From the NCBI GenBank assembly GCA_963709175.1, contig CAVPVK010000015.1:124001-188000 (forward strand): a DNA stretch of 64,000 bases, given 5' to 3'. A program made the position numbers and the translations under genes. Below are positions 26,860-34,197 of the stretch, one piece after another. The stretch's first letter is position 1. Each line of letters opens with the position of its first letter. Source of the stretch: JANXQG01 sp963709175 (GTDB taxonomy: Bacteria; Planctomycetota; Planctomycetia; Pirellulales; Thermoguttaceae). A model generated the notes under the pieces. It saw nothing but the letters and a program-made list of their open reading frames with translations, was not told where the DNA came from and did no database searches.

Positions 26860-27078
26860 TCATTCAGGACGACGACCTACCTGCGAGAGTATCCGATGGC
26901 GATCTTCTTGGATGGCTTGCCGGGCCGCCATAACCTGTTGCACGATTTCGGTGTGGGCGGTCTTGGGAGAGCCTGCGTGAAATGGTGGAACCGGAGCGTA
27001 CTCCATCATCAGTTGGATTTCTTGGGCAACCTCGACGCCGTGAAGAAGCGAAGCCAAGGTGAGGCCGAGATCAATTTG
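26860..27078 (-). pseudogene. C-terminal fragment of a DJ-1/PfpI-family gene (isocyanide-hydratase-like)
   Basis: The last 70 codons read DLGLTLASLLHGVEVAQEIQLMMEYAPVPPFHAGSPKTA, the typical end of DJ-1/PfpI proteins near isocyanide hydratase. The catalytic nucleophile-elbow half is absent; upstream (27080-27240) the frame is open but unrelated in sequence. A remnant. Confidence 0.75.
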
Positions 27079-27267
27079 ACCTGGGTATTTGGCAACCGGC
27101 AGAAAACCTCGTAGGGGCCGGTCAGGTCGAGTTGCGTCAAGTTTGAGAAAAGCACCATGCCAATCGTGGTCATGTTTTGGTCGTTTCCTATGCAATCGCA
27201 GTTTCCGGCACCCGTCTATAATGATAATGAGCCGGTGCATTGATGCCAGCGGCGGAAAGGAGTTGGC

Positions 27268-27489
27268 ATGATGGGCAAGTGGATTCTAATATTCGGCGTC
27301 CTGCTGGTTGTGGTGGGTGCTGTGGTCTGGCTGATCGAGAGCTTTGGCCTACCGCTGGGTCGCTTGCCCGGCGACATTCGGATGCGAGGCCAGGGCTGGT
27401 CGTTCAATTTCCCCATCGTGACCTGTATCGTCGTCAGCATCGTGTTGACCGTGGTGGTGAATTTGCTGATCTGGTTCATGAGGCGGTAG
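27268..27489 (+). CDS. DUF2905 membrane protein
   Basis: 73 residues, the full length of the family. Two membrane helices (WILIFGVLLVVVGAVVWLI and IVTCIVVSIVLTVVVNLLIWFM) flank the signature FGLPLGRLPGDIRMRGQGWSFNFPI. AAGGAG stands 5 bases before the first of two adjacent ATGs (8 before the second). Function unknown. The CRISPR-like repeats begin 31 bases after its stop. Confidence 0.9.
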   Translation: MMGKWILIFGVLLVVVGAVVWLIESFGLPLGRLPGDIRMRGQGWSFNFPIVTCIVVSIVLTVVVNLLIWFMRR

Positions 27490-27520
27490 TGTCCCGCGCG
27501 ATGGACGCCATGCACTCGAC

Positions 27521-27626
27521 GTGTTTCCTTCGTTGATGCCGAAAGGCGTTGAGCACGTGACCCGCGCGGGCGGATTGGCGGGGGCTGCTGGTGTTTCCTT
27601 CGTTGATGCCGAAAGGCGTTGAGCAC
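27521..27626 (+). CRISPR. minimal CRISPR-like array: two 36-bp repeats, one 34-bp spacer
   Basis: Identical 36-base repeats at 27521-27556 and 27591-27626 (starting GTGTTTCCTTCGTTGATGCC and ending AAGGCGTTGAGCAC) surround a unique 34-base GC-rich spacer (27557-27590). The repeat contains a short imperfect hairpin (CCTTCG/CGAAAGG) and ends in TTGAGCAC, resembling the eight-base 5' handle of crRNAs, which suggests plus-strand transcription. Repeat and spacer lengths suit CRISPR. No cas gene and no further repeat was found in this window, so it is an orphan or relict. Confidence 0.65.
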
Positions 27627-27629
27627 CTG

Positions 27630-28028
27630 CTAACCACCACCACCGCCGCCGCCGGGGAAGCTGCCGTTCGCACCGCGCGCGATATATCCGCCGTTGCCGC
27701 CGGGACCGTAGCCATCGCCCCCGCCGCCGGCCGAGCCGCTGTTTACCCCATTCCCGCCTTGACCGCCTGGCGAGCTTGGGCCGCCAGAGCCGCCGCCGCC
27801 GCCCAAAGGACCGTAGTTGCTGCTTCCACCATCGCCGCCCGAGTTCCCCGTTCCGGCGCCGACCGTGCCGCCGCTGCCGGTGCCGCCGCCACCGACGCCG
27901 CCACCAGCAAAAATGTCTTGAGCCCCGCCGAAATTCCAAATCGTATTTCCGCCGCCGCTGCCAGTACCGACGGTGCCGCCGGGTCCCCCCGCGCCGACAT
28001 AGTAGCTATACGCCCCGGCGACGAGCAC
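27630..28028 (-). pseudogene. fragment of a glycine-rich protein
   Basis: 132 residues, mostly Gly/Ser (GGGGTGSGGTVGAGTGNSGGDGG), beginning YTVLVAGAYSYYVGAGGPGGT, the entry to glycine-rich domains found in phage tail proteins and surface proteins. A stop codon stands only five codons before the GTG, and the 3' end stops three bases from the second CRISPR-like repeat. Both ends look cut. No folded domain. Confidence 0.5.
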
Positions 28029-28456
28029 TGTGTAGGTGCTACCTCAACCTTTCCCCCTGCCCGTTCTCAACCGCGTACCAGATCGGCCAAAACCGAGTTG
28101 GAAAAGCCGCCCGGAGTCCCAGAAAAGGCGGGCGGCACTTGGTTCTCCCTGGCGGGGGCAGATGGCCCCTGCTCCCAGGTTTTTGGAGGATCAGCGAAAT
28201 TCCGAAACAAGGTCGTCGCCAGAACCGTCGTCGCCACGCGCTGTCCCCGACCGATTTCCGACGCGGGCCATAGGGGGTTTATTCCGGGCCATACGCAGTC
28301 TCCCCGGCCCACCCCCAACCACGAGCGATCTCGGTTCGGGCCAGTGATGCTGGTCAGGCTTGACCCGGGCAGCGAAAGGGCCAAGCGGCCCTCAACCCTG
28401 GCGACGGCGGCCCGGAAACTCAGCGGTTCGGTTGGACGTTTCGCCTTGGCGACCGG
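28029..28456. other. gap with no recognisable gene; one strong hairpin
   Basis: No frame gives a known protein. A perfect 8-bp GC hairpin GCCGCCCG/CGGGCGGC with a 15-base loop lies at 28106-28136, without a following T run. The stretch is probably scrambled remnant DNA between the glycine-rich and RecD2 fragments. Confidence 0.4.
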
Positions 28457-28614
28457 GAAATCCAGACGGAGAACGACTATAATCGTGATGTTTTCAACGG
28501 CGATCTCGGCGCGATCGAGTCGATCAACCGGATCGAGCAGGAAAGGGTCGTGAATTTCGAGGGTCGTTCGGTGGCGTACGATTTTGGCGACCTGGACGAA
28601 ATCGCCCTGGCCTT
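28457..28614 (+). pseudogene. fragment of a RecD2-type helicase gene
   Basis: About 53 codons read NDYNRDVFNGDLGAIESINR and VVNFEGRSVAYDFGDLDEIALAF, the SH3-like segment before motif VI of RecD2/TraA-type helicases (family form: NDYDKEVFNGDLG...YDFAELDELALAYAVTVHKSQGSE). The frame continues to a stop at 28691-28693, but the helicase motif after DEIALAF is replaced by unrelated sequence. The rest of the helicase is absent. Confidence 0.7.
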
Positions 28615-28717
28615 CGTTGGCAGTGCGGCGGCAGGATACGTCGCAGAGGTTCACAGCGTTGAGGTAGAGATTGCAAGAGGCAGGCAAAGGTGACGCCAGG
28701 CAAGGAGTTAGAATGGC

Positions 28718-29209
28718 ATGATGACTGTGCCGTTGATTTTTTCTTTCTGGTTCATGGTTGCTGCCTACGTGATCCACGTAATTGACGAATCTCTCCTTGG
28801 CGGCAGCTTTGTAGAAAAGGTCCGAGAGCACTGGTGGCCGGAGTATTCATGGCGAAAGTTCTTCTGGTTCAACGCAGGATATTTTGCCATCATGATATCC
28901 AGTGTTGTCCTGTACGACGTCTTCGGTGGAAGTTTTGTCGTTCTTCCGTTGGCGTGGGCGATTGAACGCACTTGTAACGGCTTCTGGCATGTCTGGTGGA
29001 CTATCCGCTATCGAGAGTATTCTCCAGGGCTGGTAACAAGTGTTCTGATTTGGATGGATTCCTATTTCATCTTACGCTACCGGCCCGGCTCAGAGGCTGT
29101 GTCTCGGGCAGAATGGTGTTCTGCTGCCATCATCGGATTACTTGCCGCTATCTTCTTGGCCTTCTTCATCCCGCTGGTCGAAGGCAATAAAGCCCGTCGA
29201 TCCGCCTGA
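28718..29209 (+). CDS. HXXEE-domain membrane protein
   Basis: 163 residues with four membrane helices. It keeps the family pattern: a His-rich turn after helix 1 (VIHVIDESLLGG), a FNAGYFAIMISSVVLYDV helix, ERTCNGFWHVWWTIRYREYSPGLVTSVLIW and a final helix IIGLLAAIFLAFFIPL. The name-giving H-x-x-E-E appears as HVIDE. Function unknown. ATG 28718 is followed by a second in-frame ATG. Confidence 0.75.
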   Translation: MMTVPLIFSFWFMVAAYVIHVIDESLLGGSFVEKVREHWWPEYSWRKFFWFNAGYFAIMISSVVLYDVFGGSFVVLPLAWAIERTCNGFWHVWWTIRYREYSPGLVTSVLIWMDSYFILRYRPGSEAVSRAEWCSAAIIGLLAAIFLAFFIPLVEGNKARRSA

Positions 29210-29231
29210 ACCACCGGAGTTACGAGTTATC

Positions 29232-29837
29232 ATGGACCCTCAACTATTCGAACAAATGTATCAGGGCCAAGCCCCCTGGGACACCGGACGGCCACAGCCA
29301 GCAATCGTGAAATTGGCCGAAAAAGGCCAGATTGGTGGCAGTGTTCTCGATGTGGGTTGCGGCACCGGCGAGAACCTCCTGTATCTGGCAACCAGAGGCC
29401 ACGAAGTCTTGGGACTCGACTTCGTACCGCTCGCTATTGAGCGGGCCAAGGCCAAAGCCGCCCAGCGAGGCATTAACGCCCATTTCATCGTCGGGAACGC
29501 CCTGGAACTGAAGAAACTCGGGCGGAAGTTCGACACGGTGATCGACTGCGGGCTGTTCCACACCTTCGCTGACGAGGAACGCCCGGCGTTCATCAAGGGG
29601 CTTGGCGACGTGCTTGGGCACGGAGGGGTGCTATATATCCTCTGCTTCTCAGACGAAGAACCGGGGACCGAGGGGCCAAGGCGGATTAGCCAACGGGAAA
29701 TCCGAGATTCGTTCCAAGGTGGATGGACGGTTCAACAGATCGAACCAACGCAGTTCGAATCGACTCCAATACCGGGTGGACCGATATTCACGCCCGGTGG
29801 CCCGAAGGCGTGGATGGCGACGATTGAACGAATTTGA
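29232..29837 (+). CDS. class I SAM-dependent methyltransferase
   Basis: 201 residues from MDPQLFEQMYQGQAPWDTGRPQPA, which is the usual N-terminus of the TPMT/TehB-like group. SAM-binding motif SVLDVGCGTGENLLYLATRGHEVLGLDFVPLAIERAKAKA, then IDCGLFHTFADEERPAFIKGL and LYILCFSDEEPGTEGPRRISQREIRDSF. The close resemblance is to small-molecule (thiol/tellurite-type) methyltransferases; the substrate is unknown. It starts 23 bases after the HXXEE gene and may be cotranscribed. Confidence 0.9.
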   Translation: MDPQLFEQMYQGQAPWDTGRPQPAIVKLAEKGQIGGSVLDVGCGTGENLLYLATRGHEVLGLDFVPLAIERAKAKAAQRGINAHFIVGNALELKKLGRKFDTVIDCGLFHTFADEERPAFIKGLGDVLGHGGVLYILCFSDEEPGTEGPRRISQREIRDSFQGGWTVQQIEPTQFESTPIPGGPIFTPGGPKAWMATIERI

Positions 29838-30001
29838 CATGGCAGTTTACGCGGGATTGCCATATTTGCCGAAATTACGAAGGAAAAGCCAATGTCGCCC
29901 GGTCCGTCTCTCGACCCTGCGGGAACGGCCAGTGATGTCAGTCAACGAACCGAGCCGAGATGTGTGTTGACGAAGACGCTTGCAACCGACCCGTTTCGCT
30001 A

Positions 30002-30262
30002 GATGAAAGAGTTATTGCGGTCGAGTACGCCCCCTTCTCGCAGTTGTTCCCGCGGGCCGCCGCTATCGTCCACCAAGGCGGTATTGGCACGACAGGACAA
30101 GCCATGCGGTCGGGCCAACCGATGCTGGTAGTGCCCCACTCGCACGATCAACCGTGTCAAGCCCATCGAGTGGTACGGCACGATCTGAGCATTTTTGGCG
30201 TTTCAACCGCTCTGCTCGACGGCCAGGACCTTCGCCAAGCGGCGAGCGTGGCGCTGCGGCGC
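30002..30262 (+). pseudogene. C-terminal fragment of a UGT-type (GT1) glycosyltransferase
   Basis: The frame reads ERVIAVEYAPFSQLFPRAAAIVHQGGIGTTGQAMRSGQPMLVVPHSHDQ, the donor-binding signature of macrolide/sterol-type GT1 enzymes (HQGG-GTT and P-x-x-x-DQ). The acceptor-binding N-terminal domain is missing and the C-terminal helix ends where the opposite-strand rpiB sequence begins (about 30260). A truncated remnant at the right edge of the accessory region. Confidence 0.8.
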
Positions 30263-30653
30263 CACTGTAGCGGGCGGCAAGAAAGGTCTCGACCAATTCC
30301 CAGGCCAGCGAGAAACCAATGACCCGCGCTCCGAAACAAAGCACGTTCATGTCGTCGTCCTCAACGCCTTGATGGGCCGAGAAAACGTCGGTAATCATAG
30401 CCGCACGGGCCCCGTGAACCTTGTTGGCCGCCACCGTCGCGCCTACGCCACTGCCACAGATAGCAAGACCGCGCTCGACTTCGCCGGCGGCCACTGCCCT
30501 GGCCAGCGGCACTACAAAATCGGGATAATCATCCTCGGTATGGCGTTCCGTGGCGCCAAAGTCAACCACCTCGTGCTTGGCTTTGCGCAAGGCATCGGCC
30601 AATGGTTCTTTGAGCGAAAATCCAGCGTGATCGGCGGCAATACCTATGCGCAT
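30063..30653 (-). CDS. rpiB: ribose-5-phosphate isomerase B with a foreign 3' end
   Basis: Interconverts ribose-5-P and ribulose-5-P. It begins MRIGIAADHAGFSLKEPLADALRKAKHEVVDFG and carries HTEDDYPDFVVPLARAV, the active-site ICGSGVGATVAANKVHGARAAM (Cys) and SAHQGVEDDDMNVLCFGARVIG. The family domain ends at ETFLAARYSGA (about 30265); the remaining 66 or so codons are the antisense of the GT1 fragment, so the native last residues are replaced. ATG 30653 starts the conserved domain; the frame is open further upstream. Probably still functional because the core is whole. Confidence 0.88.
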   Translation of the reverse strand: MRIGIAADHAGFSLKEPLADALRKAKHEVVDFGATERHTEDDYPDFVVPLARAVAAGEVERGLAICGSGVGATVAANKVHGARAAMITDVFSAHQGVEDDDMNVLCFGARVIGFSLAWELVETFLAARYSGAAAPRSPLGEGPGRRAERLKRQKCSDRAVPLDGLDTVDRASGALPASVGPTAWLVLSCQYRLGGR

Positions 30654-30773
30654 GGGAGATTGGAGATTGCGATTCGAGATTCGAGTAAGCCAAGTCGCTT
30701 GGGGCAAGACGGCCCCTATTATCACCATCCTTGCGGCGGAAGGCAAGAACCGCTCAAAACAGAATGTCCGCCG

Positions 30774-30956
30774 CTAACGCATGCTCAGCCAGCAGACCAT
30801 CACGATGACGACGATACCCAAAACCCATACAGGCATCTGCGGCGGAAGTTGGACGAGAAACAGCCGCCGACAGGTGGGGCAGAAGTTCGGGCCCTCGGGA
30901 TTTTGATCCTGATCGAATCGCTGGGAACAAAACGGACAACGAAATCGATGACTCAT
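30774..30956 (-). CDS. small zinc-ribbon membrane protein
   Basis: 60 residues from MSHRFRCPFCSQRF. Two CxxC pairs (CPFC, CPTC) form a zinc ribbon, followed by one C-terminal membrane helix (VWVLGIVVIVMVCWLSM). Such short zinc-ribbon/TM proteins are frequent in planctomycetes and are of unknown function. The start is chosen at the Met before the ribbon. Confidence 0.65.
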   Translation of the reverse strand: MSHRFRCPFCSQRFDQDQNPEGPNFCPTCRRLFLVQLPPQMPVWVLGIVVIVMVCWLSMR

Positions 30957-31127
30957 GCCGGGCAGAAGAGCTGGGGACGGGAAAAGGGTGACAGTTGCCA
31001 TTTGCCGCAACGGCCCGAAGGCGGGCACCATCCTTGCATGGTCGTCGCTCAAATGGCGCCTGCGACCTTTTTCCCTTCAACGTCATTAGTGAAAAGAGGT
31101 ATTCTCCCGAAGTAACCATAGCATTTA

Positions 31128-32996
31128 TTATTCGACGGTGACGCTCTTGGCCAAATTCCGCGGCTTATCGACATCACAACCACGGGCTACCGCGATGTAG
31201 TAAGCCAGAAGTTGCAACGGCACCACGGTGATGATCGGCTGCAAGAACTCTTCGACCGCGGGGACCTCGATCAGGTCGTCGGCCAATCGCGCAACCTCCG
31301 TATCGCCCTCGCCCACAATGGCGATCACCGGGCCGCCGCGGGCCTTGATCTCCTCGACGTTCGACATCACCTTGTCATAGGTGGGGCCCTGCGGCATAAG
31401 GAAGACGCTGGGAGTTTGGTGATCAACCAGGGCAATCGGCCCATGCTTCATCTCCGCCGCGGGATAACCCTCGGCGTGTATATAGCTGATTTCCTTGAGC
31501 TTTAGAGCGCCTTCCAAGGCACTAGGAAAGTTGAATTGCCGCCCGAGGTAGAGAAAATTGTTGCAGCCGGCGTACTTTTCGGCCACACGCTTCACTTGCT
31601 CGTGGCATTGCAGTGCGTGACGGACCTTGCCGGGCAGGGCTCGCAGTTGCTCAATGATTCGCGTCCCGGCCGAAAAGCTCAAATGTTTCAAACGGCCAAA
31701 ATACAGGGCCATCATCGCCAACACAGTGCATTGAGAGGTGAATGCCTTGGTCGAGGCAACGCCGATCTCCGGTCCGGCGCGAAGGTAGACGCCTCCGTCC
31801 GACTCCTGGGCGATGGTGCTGCCGACCACATTGCAGATTCCCAGCGTGGGATGCCCCTTGCGTTTCATTTCCCGCAGGGCAGCCAAGGTGTCCGCAGTCT
31901 CGCCGCTTTGAGTGATGGCAAAGACCAGCGTGTGATCGTCCAAGGGCGGATTCTTGTAACGCAGTTCGCTGGCATACTCGACTTCAGCCGGCAATCGAGC
32001 CATGGCCTCGAGCATGTATTCGCCTACCATGGCCGCATGCCAACTGGTGCCGCAAGCCGTCATGACAATCCGCCGCACCCCGCGCAACTGCTGCGGCGAG
32101 AGATTCAGGCCGCCGAACTTGGCCGTTGCAGCGTCAAAGTCCAGGCGGCCGCGCATGGCGTTCGCAATGGACTCGGGCTGCTCGAAGATTTCCTTCAGCA
32201 TGTAGTGGGGATAGCCGCCCGTGTCGATGTCGCCCGTTTTGAGTTCCAGCGTGTGGATCCGCGGATCGACGTATCCGGCGTCGCGATGATAGATCCGCAT
32301 GGAATCGGCCGTAAGCACGGCCAGTTCATGATCGGCAAGGTAGACAATCTTGTCGGTATAGCCCGCCAACGGCGAGGCATCACTGGCGACGAAGTGCTCG
32401 CCGTGGCCAACGCCCAGTACGATAGGACTGCCCAAGCGGGCGACGACGAGCACTTCCGGCCAATCGCGGAAGAGAATCGTCAAACCGTAGGTTCCCTGGA
32501 GTTGGGAGAGGGCCTCTTTCACGGCGGTGACCAGTGGACGATATTCGTCGGCCGCCATGTCTTCCACGGGAGCCTGCCGCTGCAGACAACTTGCGATCAA
32601 GTGGGCGATCACCTCGGTATCGGTCGCGGAATGGAACCGATAGCCCTCGGCAACGAGGCAACGCTTGAGGGAATTGAAGTTTTCAATCACGCCATTATGG
32701 ACGACGGCGACCTCTCCGGAGCCACCCAAATGGGGATGCGCATTGACGTCACTTGGGGCACCATGGGTAGCCCAGCGCGTATGTCCGATGCCCGTTCCGC
32801 CTGCCGTAGGCGCGGCTGCGAGGTTAGCCTCTAGCCGATCGATCCGGCCGGCCGCCTTGCAGACGGTGATATGCCTGTTTGGAGTCGCAAGCGCAACGCC
32901 GGAACTGTCGTAGCCACGATATTCGAGTCGCCGCAGGCCGGTGATAAGGTATTCAATGGCCTCACGCGGACCAACGTATCCAACGATCCCGCACAT
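31128..32996 (-). CDS. glmS: glutamine-fructose-6-phosphate aminotransferase (isomerizing)
   Basis: 622 residues, the usual size. It makes glucosamine-6-phosphate, the first committed step to UDP-GlcNAc and so to the pse pathway downstream. The start MCGIVGYVG places the catalytic Cys at position 2 after Met removal. N-terminal glutaminase: GLRRLEYRGYDSSGVAL, GIGHTRWATHG, NGVIENF. Two SIS isomerase domains follow: RIVMTACGTSWHAAMVGEY, FAITQSGETADTLAALRE, GVASTKAFTSQ; C-terminal CDVDKPRNLAKSVTVE is the family terminus. Divergent from the polysaccharide locus, with a 211-base shared upstream region. Confidence 0.97.
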   Translation of the reverse strand: MCGIVGYVGPREAIEYLITGLRRLEYRGYDSSGVALATPNRHITVCKAAGRIDRLEANLAAAPTAGGTGIGHTRWATHGAPSDVNAHPHLGGSGEVAVVHNGVIENFNSLKRCLVAEGYRFHSATDTEVIAHLIASCLQRQAPVEDMAADEYRPLVTAVKEALSQLQGTYGLTILFRDWPEVLVVARLGSPIVLGVGHGEHFVASDASPLAGYTDKIVYLADHELAVLTADSMRIYHRDAGYVDPRIHTLELKTGDIDTGGYPHYMLKEIFEQPESIANAMRGRLDFDAATAKFGGLNLSPQQLRGVRRIVMTACGTSWHAAMVGEYMLEAMARLPAEVEYASELRYKNPPLDDHTLVFAITQSGETADTLAALREMKRKGHPTLGICNVVGSTIAQESDGGVYLRAGPEIGVASTKAFTSQCTVLAMMALYFGRLKHLSFSAGTRIIEQLRALPGKVRHALQCHEQVKRVAEKYAGCNNFLYLGRQFNFPSALEGALKLKEISYIHAEGYPAAEMKHGPIALVDHQTPSVFLMPQGPTYDKVMSNVEEIKARGGPVIAIVGEGDTEVARLADDLIEVPAVEEFLQPIITVVPLQLLAYYIAVARGCDVDKPRNLAKSVTVE

Positions 32997-33101
32997 GCAT
33001 GGTTCCTCATTTTGAGTGATAGGACAATCTAGCATATCGTGCCCGTCGAGTGGGGAAAAGCCTGCACTGTAAATGATACACACAGGCCTAACGCCGTGTT
33101 G

Positions 33102-33107
33102 TATAAT
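33102..33107 (+). promoter_or_regulatory. possible -10 box (TATAAT) before the NusG-like gene
   Basis: A perfect TATAAT at 33102-33107 lies in the glmS/NusG-like divergent region, about 100 bases before the start at 33208. No matching -35 is seen 17 bases upstream (CACACA), so it would need an activator or another sigma factor. Confidence 0.3.
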
Positions 33108-33207
33108 ATATCGCGGGCTGGTGGACGGGGCGTTGAATCGTCCATCCAAGACGACCGTGGGCGATGCTGCAAGAAGATGGTGGCAACATGGGAAGAGAGG
33201 CTAAACC

Positions 33208-33765
33208 ATGCCGGTTTTGACGAAGGAGACTAGCGTATTCCCAGAAACCCTGTTTGACTCGTTTGAGTCTCCGTCGGCCGATAACCAGTGGATGGTGCTC
33301 TATACCAAGCCCCGTCAGGAAAAATCGGTCGCGCGAGACCTGCTGCGGCGTGAAGTACCGTTCTATCTTCCGTTGGTGAAGAAAACGCTCCAATACGGGC
33401 GGCGGCGGATAACCTCCTATGCACCCCTGTTTGACGGTTACGTGTTCATACTCGGTTCCGAGGCCCAGCGCGTGTTCTCGCTGATGACCAACCGGGTGTT
33501 GCGGGTTTTGCCGGCCATTGATGAAGGGCAACTTTTTGCCGATCTTCGCCAGATTGAACAACTGATCCGGGCGAACGTGCCCCTTACGATAGAGAGTCGC
33601 CTGCAGGCGGGCATGACCGTACGAGTTCGCAGCGGAGTCTTGGCGGGCGTGGAAGGGACGATCTTGCGCCGGCGAGGCGAGACCCGGCTCTTGGTAAGCG
33701 TTAATTTCCTGCAAAAAGGGGCGTCAGTGGAAATTGAAGATTTCCGCTTGGAACGATTGAGCTGA
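33208..33765 (+). CDS. NusG-like transcription antiterminator (NusG/RfaH superfamily)
   Basis: 185 residues. NGN domain at about 27-125: WMVLYTKPRQEKSVARDLLRREVPFYLPLVKKT, LFDGYVFILGSEAQRVFSLMTNRVLRVLP; then a KOW-type C-terminal domain with AGMTVRVRSGVLAGVEGTILRRRGETRLLVSVNFLQKGASVEIEDF. It is a specialised paralogue, not the housekeeping nusG, because ribosomal-protein and secE neighbours are absent and it heads a polysaccharide locus, as RfaH-, LoaP- and UpxY-like proteins do. Expected role: to let polymerase read through the long operon downstream (inference). Confidence 0.88.
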   Translation: MPVLTKETSVFPETLFDSFESPSADNQWMVLYTKPRQEKSVARDLLRREVPFYLPLVKKTLQYGRRRITSYAPLFDGYVFILGSEAQRVFSLMTNRVLRVLPAIDEGQLFADLRQIEQLIRANVPLTIESRLQAGMTVRVRSGVLAGVEGTILRRRGETRLLVSVNFLQKGASVEIEDFRLERLS

Positions 33766-34197
33766 TTTGCGGCAGTGGCTTTCGCCCGTCCGGATACGCG
33801 ACGGCACGGGCAAATGCCTATCGCACCATCCGGCAAGCAATGCACAAGCCCATCCGGGCGGCGGAATGTCTTCCGTCGTCCTTTCTTTTTTCTTGTCCAC
33901 TGCTTGCATTCGCGCTGTGATTCGTCGAAAATGAATTTCTGGCAACCATGCCCGCGTTGCCGTTTGTCAACGAACACGTTGCCAAATGAGTTTTTTGTGA
34001 AAAATTTCAACGCCTCCGAGCGATGTCGGTCAGCGGGCAATCTGCCGTAAACCCTAATCACATAAGAACCTACGCAAACGCGCCCGGACCGGCAACCGGT
34101 GCTGGCACATCCTTTGCAAAGGAAAACGGCTGGCAAGAACCATTTTTGGGCGGCAACAGTCTCCTGCCGGTTGAGTAACCCGTAAGAAACGAGTTTT
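33766..34197. other. intergenic leader of the exosortase operon
   Basis: 432 bases without a gene. It contains the sigma54-type promoter described separately at 34103-34118. No T-run terminator and no ops- or JUMPstart-like element that I can recognise. Confidence 0.5.
34103..34118 (+). promoter_or_regulatory. sigma54 (RpoN)-type -24/-12 promoter before the exosortase gene
   Basis: TGGCAC (34103-34108), five bases, TTGCA (34114-34118): the invariant GG and GC are 10 bases apart, as the RpoN consensus TGGCACN5TTGCW demands. It would start transcription near 34130, about 68 bases before the exosortase ATG. In PEP-CTERM bacteria, expression of exosortase/EPS genes is often tied to the sigma54-dependent PrsK/PrsR pair, which fits; no such regulator is in this window. 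Confidence 0.75.

Noticed and set aside
27521..27626. A cas operon near the CRISPR-like repeats
   Set aside because: No gene within the window resembles cas1, cas2, an effector or an adaptation protein; the RecD2 and methyltransferase genes nearby are unrelated.
28067..28831. 254-codon minus-strand frame after the HXXEE gene start
   Set aside because: Composition is not protein-like, it overlaps the RecD2 fragment and the HXXEE gene, and nothing in it is recognisable.
7711..30262. A complete integrated element bounded by att sites
   Set aside because: No integrase, no relaxase and no copy of the tRNA 3' end near the right edge; the block is more likely built by several events.
31536..32834. 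Long plus-strand frame opposite glmS
   Set aside because: Antisense shadow of a GC-rich conserved gene.
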